Position numbers and translations under genes: made by a program
Source of the DNA: an uncultured Candidatus Melainabacteria bacterium
Lineage (GTDB): Bacteria; Cyanobacteriota; Vampirovibrionia; Gastranaerophilales; Gastranaerophilaceae
NCBI GenBank assembly: GCA_934692665.1
Contig: CAKUUG010000023.1
Span: forward strand, 1 to 28,698
Reading direction: 5' to 3'
Length of the DNA: 28,698 nucleotides
Part shown: piece after piece, positions 23,166-28,698 of the stretch
How the letters are laid out: each line of letters starts with the position of its first letter
Position numbering within the stretch: position 1 is the first letter of the stretch
Notes under the pieces: generated by a model
The model's database searches: none
What the model was told of the DNA's origin: nothing
Seen by the model: the letters and a program-made list of their open reading frames with translations, nothing else

Positions 23166-23948
23166 ATGGGAATCGAAGTTTTCAGAAAACATTTAAGAGA
23201 AAAAAGAGCGATAAAAATCAACTCCGGAATTGATAATTATAATTTAGACAACATTGCTCGAATTTGTAGAGCAAGCCAAAAAGCAAAAGCTAGTGCTGTT
23301 GGTGTAGCATGTTCAAAAGAAGTATTTTCGGCTGCCAGAAAAAACACAAAGCTCCCTGTTTTTGTTTCTTCGATTCATCCTTTTGAATTGTTGCAAGCTG
23401 TTCAATGGGGTGCTGATGCAATTGAAATCGGCGACTTTAGTGCCATGTATAAACAAGGCAGCAAATTTTCTATGGAAGATGTTTACAATATAGTTTTAGA
23501 AACATTGAGTTTAATAAACAAATACGACGTTTTCGTTTGTGTTACAATTCCCGGTTGTATAAAAATCGAAGAACAGATAGAACTTGCAAAAAGATTTGAA
23601 ATTTTAGGTATTGATTTGATTCAATTAGAAGGAATAAAAGAAGTTACGGTTTTGGACAACGGGGAAAACAGATTCGTAAACAGTCTGGATGTTGCAACGA
23701 TGTATACAGAAGAATTGTATAAGAATTCAACTTTGCCTATAATGACATTTTCTCCACCTGATGTTCATAGTGCAAAAGCGATATTTTCTGCAGGAGCAAA
23801 TGCTGTAAATGTCGATTACAACTTGAATAATTTAATGCCGGAAGTTGAAATATGTGCTACGATCATGTCTATTGTTTCTTCTGTATCATACAAAAATTCT
23901 ATCAATAGAGAACTTCGATTCGCAAGAAAAGAAATGGCTTCTCTATAA
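23166..23948 (+). CDS. ycf23: Ycf23/DUF561 family protein
   Basis: A 260-aa predicted alpha/beta barrel. It matches the Ycf23 family, conserved in cyanobacteria and in red-algal and related plastids: the opening FRKHLREKRAIKINSGIDNYNLDNIARICRAS region (basic residues then the '(K).isGldN.d...v..v..aa' pattern), ASAVGVACS, LPVFVSSIHP, GADAIEIGDF, VTIPGCI, DLIQLEGI, LPIMTFSPP and GANAVNVDYNLNNL. The repeated G-A-D-A and V-T-P strands look like a TIM-barrel phosphate-binding fold. Its biochemical role is unknown. It is flanked by its own promoter and a long terminator stem, so it appears monocistronic. It is a useful marker of cyanobacterial-line ancestry. Confidence 0.88.
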   Translation: MGIEVFRKHLREKRAIKINSGIDNYNLDNIARICRASQKAKASAVGVACSKEVFSAARKNTKLPVFVSSIHPFELLQAVQWGADAIEIGDFSAMYKQGSKFSMEDVYNIVLETLSLINKYDVFVCVTIPGCIKIEEQIELAKRFEILGIDLIQLEGIKEVTVLDNGENRFVNSLDVATMYTEELYKNSTLPIMTFSPPDVHSAKAIFSAGANAVNVDYNLNNLMPEVEICATIMSIVSSVSYKNSINRELRFARKEMASL

Positions 23949-23980
23949 TATTTTAATCTGATAATAATCAATAGATTTAA

Positions 23981-24020
23981 ATTTTAAACCCCTTGTGATT
24001 ACAAGGGGTTTAAAATTTTT
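23981..24020. terminator. Strong bidirectional intrinsic terminator
   Basis: A perfect 16-bp stem (23981-23996 with 24001-24016) containing AAACCCCTTGT / ACAAGGGGTTT, with a GATT tetraloop and a T-run on the right. It separates the plus-strand ycf23 gene from the convergent minus-strand nucleotidyltransferase-like gene and may serve both. Confidence 0.9.
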
Positions 24021-24043
24021 ATATGAAGAAATCAAAATGATAT

Positions 24044-26116
24044 CTATGCTTTTTGTCTTTCATTATATACTACAGGGATATCTGCAACATCTTCAGGATT
24101 TACTTTTTGAGCTTGTGGAACAACCATTACTTGTCCATTTATATCATATTTGTCTTCAATTTCTTTTTTTATTTCAGGATTTGAAACAACAAGACCTGTT
24201 TTTGCATTAACGCATTTTAGCACGTTTTTAACTTCAAACGGTTCTAGAGGGAAATCACCACTAGCTATTTGCATTGTTGTGTGGTAAAGAGCGTTTAATG
24301 AACCGCAATCTGCCCATGGTTCAGATGTTGGAACAGCGTAAATATCTTTTCCTTTTAGCAATTCTTTAGCTTTTGCAATTGTTTCATTGTCAATTGGAGT
24401 AGAACCTGTACCGAATATTGGAGCTAGTTCTTGTCTTATTTTTTCATAGTCGTCGTTTTGAGCTAGAGTTTTGATAATTGGAATATATTGCTTTGACCAG
24501 TCTCTTGTTTCTTTGTCTTTTGAATTTTTAGAGAAGAATGGTTCTACCATATCCAATACTTTGAATGTATCAATGTTTACGCCAAATTGGAAAGCGTTTG
24601 TTAAGCAGTATGCTTTGTCTTTTCCATTTTTATCTTTGTGAACTACTTCATACCCTGCTTCAATTTTTTCAGGTTTTTCGGCAAATTCTAATATTTTGTT
24701 GTCGTCATCAGTTTTCATGATACCGAATGTTTTTATGCAATCTTGTGATGGAATTTCTTTTGCAATTAATGTGATTGCAGAATTTCCGTTGTTCATAATT
24801 TCACATGTGTTTTTGATTGCATTTGTTGTTCTGCTCATTGCGTCGTTTGCATAAAACATTGCAGTTTTTGTTTCAGGAGTTGCCATTTTCTTAACAGCAT
24901 CTAATGAAAAACCACCATTACCTTTGTTAACATGTGATCTGTTTTCATAGAAAAGAACGTTTGCATCAGGGCCATTAAATTCGATTTTTGACAAATCAAC
25001 CGCACCGGATTCATGTAATGACAACAAAGTAGTTTCCATTGGTGTTAAACCTGTTGGAGTTCTAAATACACCTTTTGTTGATTGAGCACCATTTGGCATA
25101 TCGTGGAAAATAGCATCTGATGAAGCATTTGTATATTCTGCACGAGAACCAAAACCGCCTGCTAACATAAAGTGCATTGTTTCTTTTGCATTGTCCATTG
25201 CTTTAAATTGTGGAAGTTCGATTTCACCATTGTCAATTTTTTCTTTAAATGTTTTTAAAGATTGTTTTAATTCATCGGTAAATCTGCCTTCTTCCATAGC
25301 TATTACGATTTTACCGCCTTCGCCGATTGATGGACCTTTTTTGATTGGTTGAATTTTTTCAACATTAATAGGTTCGAAAGGAGTAAATACGTTTTCTTTT
25401 ATCTCGCCTGATTTTTTATCTTGTATGTATTGTTTAGCGTTAATATTGAGTGTACCTGTTGTTTCGTCTTTTTTGGATATGCGTGCGGCATTTGTTAAAA
25501 TTACGTTATTATTATCTTCAACAACAGCCATCAAGTTGCCTTTTGTATTTAAGATATAAGCATCTTCGTCTTTTGTACCTTGTCCTTTGTAATTAAGAGC
25601 AGTGATTGTAATTCCTATATCTTGTTTTAGTGGGTTTTTGCGGCTGAAACATTCACCTGCTTTTCCAGCTTCTTTTTCTGCAACTTTTATATCAAATTCA
25701 ACGTTTTTAGCACCAATTACTTTAGAACCCGATGCATATTTCAATTGTGTACGAGCATTTGTTTTGTCTGAAACAGGAATGGTTGTTTTGATTGTATCGT
25801 CAACTTGACAAAAATCATTTGAAAAACGATTTACGATGTCGTTGATTGCTGCTCTTGAGCCTACAGGTTCACCTCTTTTGTCTTTTGTGTCACATGTGGT
25901 CATTGGTGTGTTTAATACGCCAAATACACTATTCAAATCAGCTGTAAAAGCGATTTGTTTAGAAAAATTAAGTGCATTTGATTTTAGACCCATGCTTGAT
26001 AATTTTGAAAAACTGGTTTGGTTTTGTAAAGATTCCATTGTTTTTGGAACTGAAGCATTTTTTGGTTGATTACCAACTCTGGCACTGCCAATGCCATTAA
26101 CTGCGTTAATTTGCAT
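24044..26116 (-). CDS. Large protein with divergent NDP-sugar pyrophosphorylase-like domain
   Basis: A 690-aa protein. The C-terminal half (about 310-650) shows the order of motifs of the nucleotidyltransferase family that includes glucose-1-phosphate adenylyltransferase and mannose-1-phosphate guanylyltransferase: FMLAGGFGSR (318-325, nucleotide loop), GLTPMETTLLSLHESG, YANDAMSR (~422-429), FGIMKTDDDNKILEFAEKPE (E-K-P at 480-482) and EPWADCGSLNALY (~600, the W.D.G..). The first ~310 residues match nothing I know and begin with a Ser/Asn-rich tail including IAFTADLN. No signal peptide. ATG 26116 is chosen because AAAGGAT precedes it; a longer frame to 26167 lacks one. The enzyme motifs are degenerate at the usual G-x-G-x-R-x-x-P-x-T stretch, so substrate and even activity are open. 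Confidence 0.75.
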   Translation of the reverse strand: MQINAVNGIGSARVGNQPKNASVPKTMESLQNQTSFSKLSSMGLKSNALNFSKQIAFTADLNSVFGVLNTPMTTCDTKDKRGEPVGSRAAINDIVNRFSNDFCQVDDTIKTTIPVSDKTNARTQLKYASGSKVIGAKNVEFDIKVAEKEAGKAGECFSRKNPLKQDIGITITALNYKGQGTKDEDAYILNTKGNLMAVVEDNNNVILTNAARISKKDETTGTLNINAKQYIQDKKSGEIKENVFTPFEPINVEKIQPIKKGPSIGEGGKIVIAMEEGRFTDELKQSLKTFKEKIDNGEIELPQFKAMDNAKETMHFMLAGGFGSRAEYTNASSDAIFHDMPNGAQSTKGVFRTPTGLTPMETTLLSLHESGAVDLSKIEFNGPDANVLFYENRSHVNKGNGGFSLDAVKKMATPETKTAMFYANDAMSRTTNAIKNTCEIMNNGNSAITLIAKEIPSQDCIKTFGIMKTDDDNKILEFAEKPEKIEAGYEVVHKDKNGKDKAYCLTNAFQFGVNIDTFKVLDMVEPFFSKNSKDKETRDWSKQYIPIIKTLAQNDDYEKIRQELAPIFGTGSTPIDNETIAKAKELLKGKDIYAVPTSEPWADCGSLNALYHTTMQIASGDFPLEPFEVKNVLKCVNAKTGLVVSNPEIKKEIEDKYDINGQVMVVPQAQKVNPEDVADIPVVYNERQKA

Positions 26117-26165
26117 CAACTTTATCCTTTCTAATATATAACAACACGAAATTTTGCGTATCACC

Positions 26166-26193
26166 ATACTAACATAAACATAAAACTTGTGAA
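26166..26193 (-). promoter_or_regulatory. Predicted promoter of the nucleotidyltransferase-like gene
   Basis: Minus strand: TTCACA (-35, 26188-26193), 16-bp spacer ending in TGT (extended -10), TAGTAT (-10, 26166-26171). The leader would be about 44 nt. Confidence 0.5.
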
Positions 26194-26235
26194 TATTTTT
26201 TTTTGCATGATATCTTTTCTATTGAAAACAATTTA

Positions 26236-26244
26236 TGCTATAAT
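26236..26244 (+). promoter_or_regulatory. Extended -10 promoter of the dapB-asd-dapA operon
   Basis: TGC followed by TATAAT (26239-26244) is an extended -10 element; no good -35 is visible at the right distance. The transcript would start near 26251, about 26 nt before the dapB start. Confidence 0.6.
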
Positions 26245-26276
26245 ATTCTGGTCTGTTGACAGAAAAAGGAGGTATT

Positions 26277-27056
26277 TTGATTAGAGTCGGTGTAGTCGGT
26301 GCAAATGGAAAAATGGGAAAAGAAGTTGTTAATATGGTACTTCAAAACCCTGAGTTTGAGTTGGTTTTGGCTGTTGATAAATTTGGTACAGGTGAAAAAA
26401 TTTCAAACATAGAAATAAAGCCTGATTTGTTATCAATCAAAGAAATAAAACCCGATATAGTTGTTGATTTTACTCAACCTGACGTCATATTTCAAAATAT
26501 TAAATTTTATCAAGAATCAAAAACAAAATCAGTAATCGGAACAACGGGTCTATCGTTAGAAGAAATTTCAAAAATAAAAGAGATGTCAAAAGAAAATTCA
26601 ACCGGTATTATTATTGCACCGAATTTTTCAATAGGAGCAATATTAATGATGCAATTTTCAAAAATGGCTTCAAAATACTTTTCAAATGCTGAAATTATAG
26701 AATTTCACCATAATCAAAAAAAAGATGCACCATCGGGTACATCAATAAAAACTGCACAATTAATGATGGAAGCTAATGACAATTTCAAATTGGGAAATTG
26801 TACGGAAAAAGAAACAATAAAAGGTGCAAGAGGTGGCGAATACATTGAAGACGGCAAAGGCAAAATTCAAATTCATGCCGTCAGAATGCCCGGGTTTGTT
26901 GCTTCACAAGAGGTTATTTTCGGTTCTGATGGTCAAACGCTAAAGATTCACCATGATACAATAAACAGAAGTTGCTATATGTCAGGCGTCGCTTTGGCAA
27001 TAAATCACTTATATCAAAACAATCAATTTATATACGGACTGGAGAATATACTATGA
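26277..27056 (+). CDS. dapB: 4-hydroxy-tetrahydrodipicolinate reductase
   Basis: A 259-aa NAD(P)H-dependent reductase of the lysine/diaminopimelate pathway. The N-terminal Rossmann motif GVVGANGKMG and the catalytic EFHHNQKKDAPSGT block (residues 142-155, with His-His and Lys) are diagnostic, as are VIGTTGLS and APNFSIGA. The start is read as TTG at 26277: it gives MIRVGVVGANG, the usual DapB beginning, and AGGAGG lies four bases upstream. The in-frame TTG at 26256 lies upstream of this ribosome site and is less likely. The stop overlaps the asd start by 4 bp (ATGA), giving translational coupling. Confidence 0.96.
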   Translation: MIRVGVVGANGKMGKEVVNMVLQNPEFELVLAVDKFGTGEKISNIEIKPDLLSIKEIKPDIVVDFTQPDVIFQNIKFYQESKTKSVIGTTGLSLEEISKIKEMSKENSTGIIIAPNFSIGAILMMQFSKMASKYFSNAEIIEFHHNQKKDAPSGTSIKTAQLMMEANDNFKLGNCTEKETIKGARGGEYIEDGKGKIQIHAVRMPGFVASQEVIFGSDGQTLKIHHDTINRSCYMSGVALAINHLYQNNQFIYGLENIL

Positions 27057-28075
27057 CAAAACAATTACCAAACATCGCTGTTCTTGGTGCAACAGGAGTT
27101 GTTGGCAGAGAAATTTTAAGTATCTTGGAAGAAAACGATGTAAAATACAATTCAATAAAATTCTTGGCTTCAAAAAGAAGTGCAGGTAATACTATCGAAT
27201 TTAAGGGTGAAAAACATACAGTGATAGAAGCAACTGATGATGTTTTTGATAACATAGACATCTGTCTTGCATCTGCAGGTGGTGAAACGAGTAAACGTTT
27301 TGCTCCGATTGCAGCTAAAAAAGGTTGTGTGTTTATTGATAATTCTTCTGCTTTTAGAATGGAAAACGATGTGCCATTGGTTATTGCAGGGGTAAATGAT
27401 GAAGATTTAAAAACGCATAAGGGTATTATTGCAAATCCCAATTGTTCAACTTCGCAATTGATGTTGCCACTTAAAGCACTTGATGAAAAATTTAAAGTAA
27501 AAAGACTTATTGTATCTACGTACCAAGCAGTGTCAGGTGCCGGCTTAAAAGCAATAAATGAACTTACTGATAACACAAAAACAAATCTTGTTGGCATGCC
27601 TTTTGAACCTTCTGCATTTAAGTACGAAATTGCATTTAATGTTATTCCGCAAATTGATGTATTTTGTGAAAACGGCTATACAAAAGAAGAAATGAAAGTT
27701 ACAAATGAAACAAGAAAAATTCTTCATTTTTCAAATGATGTAAAGATTTCATGTACTGCAGTTCGTGTTCCTGTTTATATAGGACATTCTGAAGCAGTAA
27801 CAGTAGAATTTGAAAACAAAGTTGATGCCCAATCTGCACGTGAAATACTAAAAAATACTTGGGGTGTAGAAGTTGTTGATGATATTAATAACTTTGTTTA
27901 CCCAACACCAAAAGACGCTGCAGGCAAAAACCCCGTTTTTGTCGGTAGAATCAGAAATTCAATTGCTTTTGATAACGGATTAGACTTTTTCTGTGTTGCA
28001 GATAATTTAAGGATTGGTGCTGCACTGAACACAGTAAGAATTGCCCAAAAAGTAATTGAAATGCAACTATATTAA
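27053..28075 (+). CDS. asd: Aspartate-semialdehyde dehydrogenase
   Basis: A 340-aa enzyme reducing aspartyl phosphate to aspartate semialdehyde with NADPH. The N-terminal LGATGVVGREIL is the nucleotide-binding loop, SAGGETS and DNSSAFRM are conserved family segments, the active-site thiol is C131 in ANPNCSTSQ and the proton-shuttling His is H245 in VPVYIGHSEAV. GGAGA lies eight bases upstream of ATG 27053, inside the end of dapB; an upstream in-frame extension is discarded because it lies within dapB coding sequence. It feeds the dapA and dapB steps in the same operon, and also threonine and methionine synthesis. Confidence 0.97.
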   Translation: MTKQLPNIAVLGATGVVGREILSILEENDVKYNSIKFLASKRSAGNTIEFKGEKHTVIEATDDVFDNIDICLASAGGETSKRFAPIAAKKGCVFIDNSSAFRMENDVPLVIAGVNDEDLKTHKGIIANPNCSTSQLMLPLKALDEKFKVKRLIVSTYQAVSGAGLKAINELTDNTKTNLVGMPFEPSAFKYEIAFNVIPQIDVFCENGYTKEEMKVTNETRKILHFSNDVKISCTAVRVPVYIGHSEAVTVEFENKVDAQSAREILKNTWGVEVVDDINNFVYPTPKDAAGKNPVFVGRIRNSIAFDNGLDFFCVADNLRIGAALNTVRIAQKVIEMQLY

Positions 28076-28089
28076 CAAAGGAGATAAAA

Positions 28090-28698
28090 ATGACACTCAG
28101 ATATAATCCAGGTGAATTAATAACTGCGATGGTTACACCGTTTAATGCAGACAGCTCAGTTGATTATGAATCTTTAGAAAAAATCATAAGATATTTAATT
28201 GAAGAACAAAATACTGACGCAATTGTTGTTGCAGGTACAACCGGTGAATCCCCTACTTTGACTTATGAAGAAGAACAAGAAATTCTATATTGTGTAAAAT
28301 CAATAAATTCAGGTAGAGTAAAAGTAATCATGGGTGCAGGTTCAAACTGTACAGATACTGCGGTAAAATCATCAATAAAAGCTCAAGAATTGGGTGCGGA
28401 TGCTATTTTGTCCGTTGTTCCATATTATAACAAACCTAATCAACAGGGCATTATTGAACATTTTTCTACAATTGCAAAAAGCGTCGATATTCCCATTATA
28501 TTGTACAATATTCAAGGCAGAACCGGAGTTGATATGACCCCTTCAACAATTGCTTTTCTTGCAAAAGAATTTGACAATATTGTTGCTGTTAAGCAATCTA
28601 ATGCAAATTTAGACTTAATTTCTGAAATAAAAATGCTTTCTCCTGACAATTTTGCGGTTTATTCAGGTGATGATAGTCTTACACTTCCAATGCTGTCT
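28090..28698 (+). CDS. dapA: 4-hydroxy-tetrahydrodipicolinate synthase (3' truncated by window)
   Basis: 203 residues are visible; the gene runs off the window. AAAGGAG precedes the ATG, 14 bp after the asd stop. The sequence is a class I aldolase barrel: TAMVTPFN at the start, GTTGESPTL (49-57, pyruvate carboxylate binding), VVPYYNKP (109-116), ILYNIQGRTG with catalytic Y139, and the Schiff-base lysine K168 in AVKQSN. It condenses pyruvate with aspartate semialdehyde, the product of the preceding gene, and its product is reduced by DapB. The Y-N-I-Q-G-R-T-G stretch differs slightly from the common Y-N-V-P-x-R-T-G but keeps the tyrosine and arginine. Confidence 0.97.
   Translation, partial: MTLRYNPGELITAMVTPFNADSSVDYESLEKIIRYLIEEQNTDAIVVAGTTGESPTLTYEEEQEILYCVKSINSGRVKVIMGAGSNCTDTAVKSSIKAQELGADAILSVVPYYNKPNQQGIIEHFSTIAKSVDIPIILYNIQGRTGVDMTPSTIAFLAKEFDNIVAVKQSNANLDLISEIKMLSPDNFAVYSGDDSLTLPMLS

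Noticed and set aside
1..28698. CRISPR arrays, insertion sequences, prophage genes, rRNA and tRNA genes
   Set aside because: Reading both strands I found no direct-repeat arrays, transposase motifs, phage structural proteins or RNA gene signatures.

Overview
The window is a low-G+C chromosomal stretch from a Gram-negative-type bacterium. The best reading is a non-photosynthetic relative of Cyanobacteria (Vampirovibrionia/Melainabacteria, probably Gastranaerophilales). Support for this: a Ycf23/DUF561 protein, otherwise a cyanobacterial and plastid family; KdsC (Kdo synthesis, hence LPS) and a TolC-type outer-membrane protein; GatC (indirect amidation of tRNA); pyruvate phosphate dikinase; and several large lineage-type hypothetical proteins. 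The taxonomic placement is inference. I see no tRNA, rRNA, CRISPR array, transposase or phage module.

Layout. 1-1.75 kb: a 5'-truncated glycine-zipper protein, a terminator, a 368-aa membrane protein and a bidirectional terminator. 1.75-3.45 kb (minus): a small [4Fe-4S] ferredoxin and a TolC-like protein. 3.55-9.9 kb: valS, overlapped by a GT-C-like multispanning protein, which runs head-on into a minus-strand pair made of a paralogous GT-C-like protein and a DPM1-like GT2 synthase; this looks like a lipid-linked sugar transfer module. 9.97-11.2 kb (minus): a 412-aa two-helix protein preceded by a long structured leader that looks like an attenuator. 11.2-11.7 kb: the only long gene-free stretch. 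11.7-13.2 kb: a glycerophosphodiester phosphodiesterase tail-to-tail with a PARP/ART-like protein. 13.3-17.0 kb (minus): ppdK, eda and a small unknown. 17.1 kb: kdsC, abutting a minus-strand four-gene operon of two NarL-type response regulators, a pentapeptide-repeat protein and a Xer recombinase. 20.4-22.4 kb: gatC and pyrG, meeting a minus-strand PDZ-less HtrA-like protease. 23.2 kb: ycf23. 24.0-26.1 kb (minus): a 690-aa protein with a nucleotidyltransferase-like C-terminal domain. 26.3 kb to the end: a dapB-asd-dapA operon for lysine/diaminopimelate synthesis, with dapA cut by the window end.

Most genes are housekeeping. The observations most worth following are the attenuator-like leader at 11.2-11.4 kb, the ART-like protein whose position corresponding to the catalytic Glu appears to be Ala, the divergent nucleotidyltransferase with a ~300-aa unknown N-terminus, the paralogous GT-C pair around a GT2, and at least two promoters placed so that the mRNA would be leaderless or nearly so. 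All promoter, terminator and RNA-structure calls were made by eye and are predictions.
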